From contig JAPLPE010000018.1 in the NCBI GenBank assembly GCA_026400355.1, positions 1 to 64,000 of the forward strand: a stretch of DNA of 64,000 nucleotides, written 5' to 3'. Below the pieces are notes generated by a model. That model searched no databases. It saw nothing but the letters and a program-made list of their open reading frames with translations, and had not been told where the DNA came from. Positions within the stretch are counted from its first letter, which is position 1. Every line of letters starts with the position of its first letter. Source of the stretch: Rhodobacterales bacterium (GTDB lineage: Bacteria > Pseudomonadota > Alphaproteobacteria > Rhodobacterales > Rhodobacteraceae). The translations under genes and the position numbers were made by a program. Positions 18,677 to 26,507 of the stretch are shown one piece after another.

Positions 18677-18753
18677 CGGCTAAGGAGAAGAAGCACGATC
18701 AGGCTCAGACCCGGCAGGGCCACAAAGGACATATGAGGAGCGCTGAAAGACAT
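18670..18753 (-). CDS. leuL: leuA leader peptide with four consecutive Leu codons
   Basis: A 27-residue frame starting at the ATG at 18753 (MSFSAPHMSFVALPG...) has seven Leu codons in its second half, including an uninterrupted Leu4 run (LIVLLLLSRL at the C-terminus). The stop codon lies inside the 5' arm of the hairpin 18641-18676. This is the architecture of amino-acid attenuators: ribosome stalling on the Leu codons when charged tRNA-Leu is scarce would change folding downstream. Leader peptides upstream of leuA are established in alphaproteobacteria. The frame is too short for most gene callers. The symbol is by analogy. Confidence 0.7.
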   Translation of the reverse strand: MSFSAPHMSFVALPGLSLIVLLLLSRL

Positions 18754-18915
18754 GATGCGGATTTATACCCGGCTTTCCCCGGATGAAAAGCAGATTCTCG
18801 GGGGGCCGATGTGGACGGGGCTCTGCCCCTGCCTTCGGCCCCAAGGGGGTATTTGGACAACAAAGAAACCAAAGAGCGGTCTGGTCGAAAGGGTCTGTCC
18901 CACTAGGTCAGGTCC

Positions 18916-19581
18916 ATGGACAGGGCATTGGTCATCGGCGCGTCGGGCGGCATCGGGCAGGCGGTATCGGCCCGTCTGCGGGCGCAGGGGGCTGATGTGA
19001 CCGGGCTCAGCCGGTCTGATGACGGGTTTGACGTGACCGACCCAACCTCGGTCGAGCGTATCCTTGGCGGGGTCGCGGGGCCGTTCGACCTGATCTTCGT
19101 GGCACTCGGCATCCTTGCTCCGCCGGGCGGCGCGCCGGAAAAGACGCTGGCCGCCATCGACGCCGCCGCCATGGCGCATGTCCTTGCCGTCAACACGATC
19201 GGCCCGGCCCTGATCCTGCGCCATGCCACCCGGCTGATGCCCCGGGACAGGCGCGCCGTTCTGGCAGTTTTGTCGGCCCGGGTGGGCTCCATCGGCGACA
19301 ACCGGATCGGGGGCTGGCACAGCTACCGCGCCTCGAAGGCGGCGCTGAACCAGATCGTCCACGGCGCCGCGATTGAACTGTCGCGCAGCCACCGCCAGTC
19401 CGTCTGCGTCGCGCTTCACCCCGGCACGGTCGCCACGCCCTTTACCGCCGACTATGCGGGGCGCCACGCGACCGTCCCGTCGGACAAGGCGGCGGCCAAC
19501 CTGCTCAATTTGATCACTGACCTCACCCCCGCCCAGTCCGGCGGTTTCTTCGACTACAGCGGGGCCACTGTTCCGTGGTAA
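18916..19581 (+). CDS. Short-chain dehydrogenase/reductase, C-factor-like
   Basis: A 221-residue classical SDR. The NAD(P)-binding motif is VIGASGGIGQAVSARL, the catalytic Ser-Tyr-Lys set is in VLSARVGS and YRASKAALNQ (note S-Y-R-A-S-K), and the C-terminus carries HPGTVATPFT. Its stop overlaps the start of the photolyase gene by 7 bases, so the two are cotranscribed and translationally coupled. This SDR-photolyase pairing recurs in Rhodobacteraceae. The substrate is unknown; a link to folate or lumazine cofactor chemistry is only speculation. Confidence 0.88.
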   Translation: MDRALVIGASGGIGQAVSARLRAQGADVTGLSRSDDGFDVTDPTSVERILGGVAGPFDLIFVALGILAPPGGAPEKTLAAIDAAAMAHVLAVNTIGPALILRHATRLMPRDRRAVLAVLSARVGSIGDNRIGGWHSYRASKAALNQIVHGAAIELSRSHRQSVCVALHPGTVATPFTADYAGRHATVPSDKAAANLLNLITDLTPAQSGGFFDYSGATVPW

Positions 19582-21101
19582 GGTTGGTCCTTGTGCTGGG
19601 CGATCAGTTGACCGACACGCTCTCTGCCCTGACCGAAGCAAACCCCGCCCGCGACACCGTCGTCATGGCCGAGGTCATGGGCGAGGCCGCATCAGTCCCC
19701 CATCACCCCAAGAAGATCGCCTTCCTCTTTTCCGCCATGCGCAAACATGCGGCACGCCTGAGGATGCAGGGCTGGCGGGTCGCCTACACAAAGCTCGACG
19801 ACCCTGCCAACACGCAGACCATCCCCGGCGAACTCCTCCGCCGCGCCGCCGAACATGGGCCGACCGAGGTTATCGCCACCCAGCCCGGCGAATGGCGCCT
19901 CATTCAGGCGCTCGAGGACATGCCCCTGCCTGTCCACCAGTTCGCCGACCGCCGCTTCATCGCGCCGCCGGGCCTGTTCGAAACCTGGGCCGCCGGGCGC
20001 GGGCAACTGCGGATGGAGTATTTCTACCGCGACATGCGCCGCCTGACCGGGCTTTTGATGGAGGGCGAAAAGCCCGCCGGGGGCAAATGGAACCACGACG
20101 CCGACAACCGCAAGCCGCCGCCTGCCATTATAGACTATCCCGGCCCGCTGCATTTCACCCCGGACGAAATCGTCACCGACGTGTTGTCGCTGATAGGCTC
20201 CCGCTTTGCCGAAGCCTTCGGCGACCTCCACCCATTCTGGTTCGCGACCGACCCGGTTCAGGCGCAGGCCCATTTCGACCATTGGCTGACCCACGGCCTG
20301 CCTGGCTTTGGCGATACGCAAGACGCCATGCTGGCCGGGAACGGATTCATGAACCACGCCGTGATCGGCCTTTACCTGAACGCTGGGCTTCTTGACCCGC
20401 TGGCCGTCTGTCAGGCCGTCGATGCCGAATATCGCGCGGGCCGCGTGGCCATCAATGCCGCCGAAGGCTTCATCCGCCAGATCATCGGCTGGCGCGAATA
20501 CATGCGCGGCATCTGGCACCACGAAGGCCCCGATTATGCCCGGCGCAATGCGCTGAACCACACCCGCCCCCTGCCCGCCTTCTTCTGGGGCGCGCCGACC
20601 CGCATGGCTTGTGTCGGCGCTGCCGTCCGGCAGACGCGGGAACAGGCCTATGCCCATCATATCCAGCGCCTCATGGTCACCGGCAACTTTGCCCTGCTGG
20701 CCGGGATCGACCCTTTTCCCGTCCATGAATGGTATCTCTCGGTCTATGCCGATGCCTATGAATGGGTGGAAACCCCCAATGTCATCGGGATGAGCCAATT
20801 TGCAGACGGCGGCATCGTCGCGTCAAAACCCTATGTCTCGTCAGGGGCTTACATCGACCGCATGTCGGATTACTGCGGCGGCTGTGCCCATGACGTGAAG
20901 GCCAGGACCGGCGCCACGGCCTGCCCGTTCAACCTGCTCTACTGGGATTTCGTCGCCCGCCACGCGGACCGTTTCCGCACCAACCCCCGCATGGCCCAGA
21001 TCGTAAGGTCCTGGGACCGGATGGAGAAGGACCGCAAGGCTGTGATCCGGGCCGAGGCCGCGGCCTTCCTTGTCCGCATGGATGCCGGCGAAACGGTCTG
21101 A
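19575..21101 (+). CDS. FeS-containing cryptochrome/(6-4) photolyase
   Basis: A 508-residue member of the FeS-BCP/CryPro group (Agrobacterium PhrB, Rhodobacter CryB). The N-terminal alpha/beta domain starts VRLVLVLGDQLT, the FAD domain contains INAAEGFIRQIIGWREYMRGI and VTGNFALLAGIDPFPVHEWY, and four Cys for the [4Fe-4S] cluster are present: one in TRMACVGAAV and three in YCGGCAHDVKARTGATACP. Such proteins use a lumazine antenna and repair (6-4) photoproducts or act as light sensors. The GTG at 19575 overlaps the upstream SDR stop, which supports it as start. Confidence in the family is high; repair versus signalling is not resolved. Confidence 0.93.
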   Translation: MVRLVLVLGDQLTDTLSALTEANPARDTVVMAEVMGEAASVPHHPKKIAFLFSAMRKHAARLRMQGWRVAYTKLDDPANTQTIPGELLRRAAEHGPTEVIATQPGEWRLIQALEDMPLPVHQFADRRFIAPPGLFETWAAGRGQLRMEYFYRDMRRLTGLLMEGEKPAGGKWNHDADNRKPPPAIIDYPGPLHFTPDEIVTDVLSLIGSRFAEAFGDLHPFWFATDPVQAQAHFDHWLTHGLPGFGDTQDAMLAGNGFMNHAVIGLYLNAGLLDPLAVCQAVDAEYRAGRVAINAAEGFIRQIIGWREYMRGIWHHEGPDYARRNALNHTRPLPAFFWGAPTRMACVGAAVRQTREQAYAHHIQRLMVTGNFALLAGIDPFPVHEWYLSVYADAYEWVETPNVIGMSQFADGGIVASKPYVSSGAYIDRMSDYCGGCAHDVKARTGATACPFNLLYWDFVARHADRFRTNPRMAQIVRSWDRMEKDRKAVIRAEAAAFLVRMDAGETV

Positions 21102-21210
21102 CCCTGCAGTCGCCCGGCCCGGAAACCCGGCCTTAACCCGGGGCGCGCATGCTTCGCACTCTCCCCGTCAGCCCCGATCCCTTAACCAGTTGTTCATCGA
21201 TGCCCGAAAA

Positions 21211-21252
21211 ATACCGACGTGATACCGACGTAATACCGACGCAATACCGACG
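21211..21252. repeat. Four direct ATACCGACG repeats at 11-bp spacing
   Basis: ATACCGACG occurs four times at exactly 11-base intervals (21211, 21222, 21233, 21244), with the two spacer bases varying (TG, TA, CA). An AT-rich stretch of about 40 bases follows (21261-21296), unusual in this GC-rich DNA. The array lies between two convergent genes (photolyase, sseB-like). One repeat per helical turn is the geometry of iterons or multi-site operators, but no promoter or replication gene is adjacent. Confidence 0.75.
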
Positions 21253-21296
21253 TTTTGCGGTATGCATTTTACTATTTAAAATCATTATCTTAACCA

Positions 21297-22103
21297 TCAA
21301 TCTTCGGACCCACCCCCGAAAACCCGGCGCAACCTGGGCGGTTTTGCCGGATCGGTCCCCGGCGCCTGCCCCGGCATCTGCGGCACGACCAGCACCGGCA
21401 GGTCAAACCGCAGCCCCACCCGGGACAACTGCCCGATCACCGGGTCCTCTGCCACAAGGAATGTCACGTCGAGCGCACCGGCCTCGATCCCCGAAAATAT
21501 CAGCGCCTCGGCCACGGCGGTCGCCATCGCCTGCTCGGCCCCCGGCACCGCACCTACAAAGGCGATCATGTGCCCCCGGCGGCCGTCGGCATAGGTCACC
21601 CCCGCCAGCCAAGCCGCCTGCGCCAGCCCCGCTGCGCCGGCAAGTTTCCGGTCCAGCCCGGTCAGCAGTGCATCCGGCACCCCCTTGGGCGCCGTCAGTT
21701 CCACCGGCCGCGCCGCAGCCTCGACCGGGCCCTGCGCCAGAACATCGGCCAGCCAGTCCACCGCTTCGGCCCCGATCAGCATCGACGATGGTGCCACCTC
21801 GGGGTTCAGCGCCATCCCGATCCCCTGCCGGGCCAGCATCGCGACCAAGGAACGGCCTGACAAGGATACCACTGGCGCGACCGTACCCACAAAGGCCGAC
21901 AACCGCTCCTCGCGGTCAAAGACCAGCACGAATACCTGCCCCTCGACCTCAAATGTGCTGGGGTTCACCCGGTCCCCGACCGGCTCCTCATCCAGCAGCA
22001 GGAACAACTCCCCGTCCGCCAGCCTTTCATGAAACCGCAACCGCGCGAGTTCATCCTCGGGCGCGGCCTCCATTGCCGCATGGGCCTGATCAAGCTCGGT
22101 CAT
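21297..22103 (-). CDS. SseB-family protein
   Basis: A 268-residue cytoplasmic protein. The first half matches the SseB N-terminal domain (ADGELFLLLDEEPVG, FEVEGQVFVLVFDREERLSAF, LARQGIGMALNPEVAPSSMLIGAEAVDWLA), and the second half is a distinct domain with AWLAGVTYADGRRGHMIAFVG and DLPVLVVPQMP. The biochemical role is not known in this lineage (the name derives from enhanced serine sensitivity in enterobacteria). Its start overlaps the stop of the uracil-DNA glycosylase gene by 14 bases, so they form a two-gene operon. Confidence 0.8.
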   Translation of the reverse strand: MTELDQAHAAMEAAPEDELARLRFHERLADGELFLLLDEEPVGDRVNPSTFEVEGQVFVLVFDREERLSAFVGTVAPVVSLSGRSLVAMLARQGIGMALNPEVAPSSMLIGAEAVDWLADVLAQGPVEAAARPVELTAPKGVPDALLTGLDRKLAGAAGLAQAAWLAGVTYADGRRGHMIAFVGAVPGAEQAMATAVAEALIFSGIEAGALDVTFLVAEDPVIGQLSRVGLRFDLPVLVVPQMPGQAPGTDPAKPPRLRRVFGGGSED

Positions 22104-22707
22104 TCATCACCCTGCGCACTTCGGCCCGCAAGGCGGGCAGCACCTCGGCGGCAAACCAGGGGTTCGCCTTCAGCCAGCCGGTATTCCGCCACGACGGATG
22201 AGGCAAGGGGAACACAGAGGGCGCATGGTCCCGCCATGCGGCCACGGTCGCCTTCACGTCCCGTGTGCCCAGATGCCACCGCTGCGCCGTCCCCCCGATC
22301 AGCACCGTCAGTTGCACACCAGGCAGTGCCGCCAGCACCCGCGCTCTCCATGTTTCAGCACAAATTGGCGGCGGCGGCAGATCGGCGCCCTTGGCATCAT
22401 AGCCAGGAAAGCAGAAAGCCATCGGCACGATCGCCACCCGGTCCCGGTCATGGAATGCCGCCTCATCCAGCCCCAGCCACTCCCGCAGCCTGTCGCCCGA
22501 CCGATCGGTGAACGGCCGGCCGCTTGCATGCACTCGCGCCCCCGGCGCCTGCCCCGCCAGCAAAAGCCGCGCCCTCGGCCGGAACCATACGACCGGCTGT
22601 GGTTCATGCGCCGTCGCCGTCACGGCAAACCGCCCGGCACACAACCTGCACCCGGCGATCTCCGCCGCGATCCGTCCCGCGTCCTCTGTGGTGTCTGGCC
22701 GAGTCAT
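22090..22707 (-). CDS. Uracil-DNA glycosylase family protein
   Basis: A 205-residue protein of the UDG superfamily. Motif A is GQAPGARVHASGRPFTDRSG, the substrate pocket region follows (LREWLGLDEAAFHDRDRV), and motif B is LPHPSWRNTG, close to the usual HPS-P pattern. Cys residues near the N-terminus (CRLCAGRF) resemble part of the FeS ligand set of family 4/5 enzymes, but only two are clear there, with others at FCFPG and ICAE. It probably excises uracil or related lesions from DNA. It is cotranscribed with the sseB-like gene. Confidence 0.85.
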   Translation of the reverse strand: MTRPDTTEDAGRIAAEIAGCRLCAGRFAVTATAHEPQPVVWFRPRARLLLAGQAPGARVHASGRPFTDRSGDRLREWLGLDEAAFHDRDRVAIVPMAFCFPGYDAKGADLPPPPICAETWRARVLAALPGVQLTVLIGGTAQRWHLGTRDVKATVAAWRDHAPSVFPLPHPSWRNTGWLKANPWFAAEVLPALRAEVRRVMNDRA

Positions 22708-22894
22708 CGCTTGTCATTTGGCGCAGTTGCGATCCGTCTCGCGCGCCGCCATTGTAACTTTCGCTTGAGCCAACCACATTCGGACGACGCGGGGGCACCC
22801 TTTCGCCGCAATTCCGGACTAGAACGTGCCTTACCAGAGATTAACCCTTACCTCCGACAAGGGAAGGGGAGGACCGATACAGGATCCGCATCGG

Positions 22895-23548
22895 ATGCTT
22901 GAGTTTGCCAACGTCAGCAAGTCCTTCTGGACGGGAACGCGTCGCAAGGTGATCCTTGAACGCGCCTCTTTCCGTGTGGAACTTGGCAATTCGCTCGGCA
23001 TCCTGGCCAAGAACGGCACGGGCAAGACCACGATCATCAACATGATGGCAGGCATCGAAAAACCCGACGAAGGCAAGATCACCCGTGCCTGCCGCATCTC
23101 ATTCCCGCTCGGCTTCATGGGCGGGGTCGTCAACCGCCACACCGGCAAGGAAAACTGCCGATTCATCGCCCGTCTCTATGGCCTTGATCCAGATTACGTC
23201 GAGGCGTTCAGCCGCTGGCTCTGTGGCATCGCCGAATACTTCGACATGCCGATCGGGACCTATTCTCAGGGCATGCGCGCCCGGTTCACCTTTTCTCTCA
23301 TGCTCGCCCTCGATTTCGACATATACCTCATCGACGAAGGCATGCCCCAAACCACCGATGTAGAATTCAACCGCAAGGCAGGCGGAATCCTCCGCGAACG
23401 GCTGGAAAACACCACCGTCGTGATCGTTTCGCATCAGCCTCACATCCTCGAACGGTTCGCCCGATCGGCGGCTGTGCTGCGCGACGGCCAGCTCCACATG
23501 TTCGACACCCTGGAAGAAGCGAAACAGCTCTATGACTACCAAGCCTAA
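22895..23548 (+). CDS. kpsT: Capsule polysaccharide export ABC ATPase, KpsT type
   Basis: A 217-residue ATPase from ATG 22895 (MLEFANVSKSFW). Walker A is GILAKNGTGKTTIINMMAG, signature region YSQGMRARFTFSLML, Walker B IYLIDEG, and the switch His lies in VVIVSHQPHIL. The short length and the YSQGMRARF signature fit the KpsT/BexA group that powers export of Kdo-anchored capsules with KpsM. A GTG at 22826 would extend it by 23 residues, but KpsT proteins start at the position chosen. No KpsM permease gene is in the window. The next gene overlaps by 17 bases. Confidence 0.87.
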   Translation: MLEFANVSKSFWTGTRRKVILERASFRVELGNSLGILAKNGTGKTTIINMMAGIEKPDEGKITRACRISFPLGFMGGVVNRHTGKENCRFIARLYGLDPDYVEAFSRWLCGIAEYFDMPIGTYSQGMRARFTFSLMLALDFDIYLIDEGMPQTTDVEFNRKAGGILRERLENTTVVIVSHQPHILERFARSAAVLRDGQLHMFDTLEEAKQLYDYQA

Positions 23549-25235
23549 GGTGCGCAAATTCAGGATACGTCGCCTCACCCCCCTGACCGAAGGGCTGACG
23601 CCCCCTTCGGCCGAATCTGCGGCACCCACGGCCGTTCTGCCCCGGTCGACCGGTCCCCGGATGACGAATGAACAACTGCTGGCGGCACTTCAGAACGAAC
23701 AGATCAGCATCATGCCCGACGACGGGCAGGACATCGACAGCAGGGCTCTCGTCACTGCCGAACAGGATATGGACCAGATCCGGCGCGAAGGCCTGACCGG
23801 ACGCCAGCTTCGCATGGCCCGCCGGGTGGCCCAGAAAAACGGCCTCGCCGTGACGTCGGATTTCGACGCAGTGCGCCAGCTGCGCGCGCTTGGGATCGAC
23901 CCGTTCAAGCCCTCGAACATCCTCGAACTCGTCACCTCGACGGCCATTCGCCCTGCCGATCAAGGGAACCCGCCTGACGATATGCCCCGCACCATCATGA
24001 CGATGGAAGGCCGCATCCAGCTGCCCCAGACCGTGCCGGGCGGCACCCAGAACCTGCCCTCGACCGAAAGCATCGCCCCGGCAGACCGGCGCGTTCAGGA
24101 AATCATGAAGATCCAGCAGGATATCGCTGCCCGGCGCCGCCGGAACGTGATGATGCTGATGGCCCGCCTCGCAGTCTTCGTCGGCCTGCCGACCCTCCTC
24201 GTCGGCTGGTATTTCTATATGATCGCCACGCCGATGTACGCCACCAAGACCGAATTCGTGATCCAGCAGGCCTCGCCCGTTGGTGGCGCGGGCCTTGGCG
24301 GTCTGTTCCAGGGCACGTCGATGGCCACCCAACAGGACAGCATCACCGTCCAGTCCTACCTGACCTCTCGCGCCGCGATGGTCCGCCTCGACGAAGAAGA
24401 AGGGTTCAAGCAGGTCTTCAGCGACCCTGCAATCGACCCGATCCAACGCTTGCCCGAAGACGCCTCCAGCGAAGACGCGTTCAGGATTTACCAGAACCAC
24501 GTCCGCATCGGTTATGACCCGACCGAAGGCATCATCCGGATGGAGGTCATCGCTCCCAATCCGCAAACCAGTCAGGCCTTCTCCGAAGCCCTCATCCATT
24601 ATGCCGAAGAACAGGTCGACCACCTGACCCAGCGCCTGCGCGAAGACCAGATGGCTGGCGCCCGCGCGAGTTACGAGGACGCCGAAGAACGCCGGGCCGA
24701 AGCATTAGCCGAATGGCTCCGCGTGCAGGAATCTGTCCAGCAGATCGATCCGATCGGCGAAACCGCCGCCAAGACCGCCCAGATATCGGCCCTCGAATCC
24801 CAACGTCAGCAGCTTGAACTGGACCTGCAATCCAAACTTGCGGTGCCCCGCCCGAATGAGGCACAGGTCAATGCGCTCAAGGGCCAGATCAACGACATCG
24901 AATCCCTGATTGCCCAGTTGCGGTCCGAGATGACACAAGATTCGGCCGGGGCAACTTCGCTCGCCTCCCAGAACACCGAACTCCGCACGGCCGAGGAAAA
25001 CTACACCTTCCAGACTCTCATCGTGCAGCAGGCCCTCACCCAGATGGAGGTGGCCCAGGTCGAGGCGAACCGTCAGGTCCGCTATCTCTCCATGGGCGTC
25101 GAACCCGTCGCCCCGGACGAGGCGACCTATCCTCAGGCGTTCGAGAACACGATCCTGGCCTTTCTGGTCTTCGCAGGCCTTTACCTCATGATATCGCTCA
25201 CCGCCTCGATCCTGCGCGAACAGGTCTCAGGCTGA
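23532..25235 (+). CDS. kpsE: Capsule export inner-membrane protein, KpsE/CtrB type
   Basis: A 567-residue polysaccharide copolymerase-like protein. A long polar N-terminal extension (about 200 residues, longer than in typical KpsE) precedes membrane segment 1 (VFVGLPTLLVGWYFYMIA), then a periplasmic part with YATKTEFVIQQASP, a long coiled coil (residues about 365-500, rich in Glu/Gln/Arg) and a second membrane segment at the C-terminus (TILAFLVFAGLYLMISLTAS). KpsE bridges the ABC exporter and the outer-membrane channel. It overlaps kpsT. The function of the N-terminal extension is unknown. Confidence 0.85.
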   Translation: MTTKPKVRKFRIRRLTPLTEGLTPPSAESAAPTAVLPRSTGPRMTNEQLLAALQNEQISIMPDDGQDIDSRALVTAEQDMDQIRREGLTGRQLRMARRVAQKNGLAVTSDFDAVRQLRALGIDPFKPSNILELVTSTAIRPADQGNPPDDMPRTIMTMEGRIQLPQTVPGGTQNLPSTESIAPADRRVQEIMKIQQDIAARRRRNVMMLMARLAVFVGLPTLLVGWYFYMIATPMYATKTEFVIQQASPVGGAGLGGLFQGTSMATQQDSITVQSYLTSRAAMVRLDEEEGFKQVFSDPAIDPIQRLPEDASSEDAFRIYQNHVRIGYDPTEGIIRMEVIAPNPQTSQAFSEALIHYAEEQVDHLTQRLREDQMAGARASYEDAEERRAEALAEWLRVQESVQQIDPIGETAAKTAQISALESQRQQLELDLQSKLAVPRPNEAQVNALKGQINDIESLIAQLRSEMTQDSAGATSLASQNTELRTAEENYTFQTLIVQQALTQMEVAQVEANRQVRYLSMGVEPVAPDEATYPQAFENTILAFLVFAGLYLMISLTASILREQVSG

Positions 25236-25321
25236 CACCGGCGTCGGGCCATCACCACAGGTGACGGCCCGCCCGATCCCCGCTATGACGCCCCTGCCAT
25301 ACCCCCCAGGAGCGCCCCCAG

Positions 25322-26155
25322 ATGATCGACGTCACCATCGGCCCCGTGACCGCGAGCAACGACCGCCCGCTTTTGGTCATCGCCGGCCCCTGCCAGCTAG
25401 AAACGCGCGACCATGCCCAGATGATCGCAGGTCGGATGGCCGAGATCTGCGCCCGCGAGGGTGCACAGTTCATCTTCAAGGCAAGTTACGACAAGGCAAA
25501 CCGAACCTCTCTCGCCGGCAAACGCGGTCTCGGCATCGACGAAGGGCTCAAGGTCCTGCAGGCGGTGAAACAGGCCACCGGTTGCCCCGTCCTGACCGAT
25601 GTCCACGGGGTTGACCAATGCGCCGTCGTGGCCTCAGTCTGCGACGTGCTTCAGATCCCCGCCTTCCTCTCCCGCCAGACCGACCTGCTCCTTGCCGCTG
25701 GCGAAACCGGGGCGGCCATCAACATCAAGAAGGGCCAATTCCTTGCCCCCTGGGACATGCCCAATGTCGTGGCCAAGATCGAAAGCACCGGCAACCGCCG
25801 CATCCTGCTGACCGAACGCGGCGTCTCCTTCGGCTATAACACGCTGGTCACCGACATGCGTTCGCTCCCCATCATGGCACGAACGGGTTATCCCGTCGTG
25901 ATGGATGCAACCCACTCCGTCCAGCAACCCGGCGGTCAGGGCGGCTCCTCCGGCGGCCAGCGCGAATTCGCCCCCGTCATGGCCCGCGCCGCCGTCAGCC
26001 TCGGCATCGCAGCGGTGTTCATCGAGACCCACGAGGTCCCCGACCAAGCCCCCTCTGACGGCCCCAACATGATCCCGCTCCACCAGATGGACGCCCTCGT
26101 AAACAGCATCATGGCCTTCGACCGCCTCGCCAAAACCGACCCGATCCGGCTGTGA
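25322..26155 (+). CDS. kdsA: 3-deoxy-8-phosphooctulonate synthase
   Basis: A 277-residue TIM-barrel enzyme that condenses phosphoenolpyruvate and arabinose 5-phosphate to Kdo-8-phosphate. Hallmarks are IAGPCQLE near the N-terminus, FKASYDKANRTSLAGKRGLG, TDVHGVDQC, FLSRQTDLLLAAGETG, NIKKGQFLAPWDM and DATHSVQQPGGQGGSSGGQREF. An AGGAG ribosome site precedes the ATG. Kdo serves both lipopolysaccharide and the glycolipid anchor of group 2 capsules, which fits its place after kpsT-kpsE. Confidence 0.97.
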   Translation: MIDVTIGPVTASNDRPLLVIAGPCQLETRDHAQMIAGRMAEICAREGAQFIFKASYDKANRTSLAGKRGLGIDEGLKVLQAVKQATGCPVLTDVHGVDQCAVVASVCDVLQIPAFLSRQTDLLLAAGETGAAINIKKGQFLAPWDMPNVVAKIESTGNRRILLTERGVSFGYNTLVTDMRSLPIMARTGYPVVMDATHSVQQPGGQGGSSGGQREFAPVMARAAVSLGIAAVFIETHEVPDQAPSDGPNMIPLHQMDALVNSIMAFDRLAKTDPIRL

Positions 26156-26238
26156 GACCACCCCCGAAAAACCCGGCAAAAACCTGCCCTACAGGGGTTG
26201 AACACCCCGCCCAACCCAAGTAGACAGCCCCCCACTGC

Positions 26239-26313
26239 TGGGGCGTGGCCAAGTGGTAAGGCATCGGTTTTTGGTACCGTGTACCGTAGGTTCGAATCCT
26301 ACCGCCCCAGCCA
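26239..26313 (+). tRNA. tRNA-Gln (anticodon TTG)
   Basis: The sequence folds as a complete tRNA: acceptor TGGGGCG paired with CGCCCCA, anticodon loop TTTTGGT-type with anticodon TTG, T loop GTTCGAATC, discriminator G and an encoded CCA at 26311-26313. The 3' 20 bases also serve as the left attachment site of the island that begins here. Confidence 0.95.
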
Positions 26314-26507
26314 GTACTCTTCCGGATAGCTGTGACCTTGTTTCCTTACCCTGAGGGTGGGGAAAGTGCCCTGAGAAATGCCTCAGGTTCGGGTAGGGGT
26401 TCGGGTGGGGGAAGAACTGGAACTGGGTGTCGCTAACCCTCTGTATAATTGGTATAAGTAATGCATCCGGCGGCTCTCAGGAGGTCCAGCCGATCTTCCC
26501 GTTCCCC

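Noticed and set aside
17257-18786. Long plus-strand frame opposite leuA
   Set aside because: Antisense artefact of leuA; Arg/His/Pro-rich and lacking any motif.
21211-21252. CRISPR-like array
   Set aside because: Repeat period is 11 bases with 2-base gaps, far too short for repeats and spacers, and no cas genes are present. The MORN gene repeats (3.7-5.0 kb) and the 13-bp units at 3448 were rejected as CRISPR for similar reasons.
26314-26507. Small genes in the element's left end
   Set aside because: Frames here are short, lack ribosome sites and change between the two copies; only a short hairpin (CCTGAG...CTCAGG) is seen, and it is not kept in the inverted copy near 39.7 kb.
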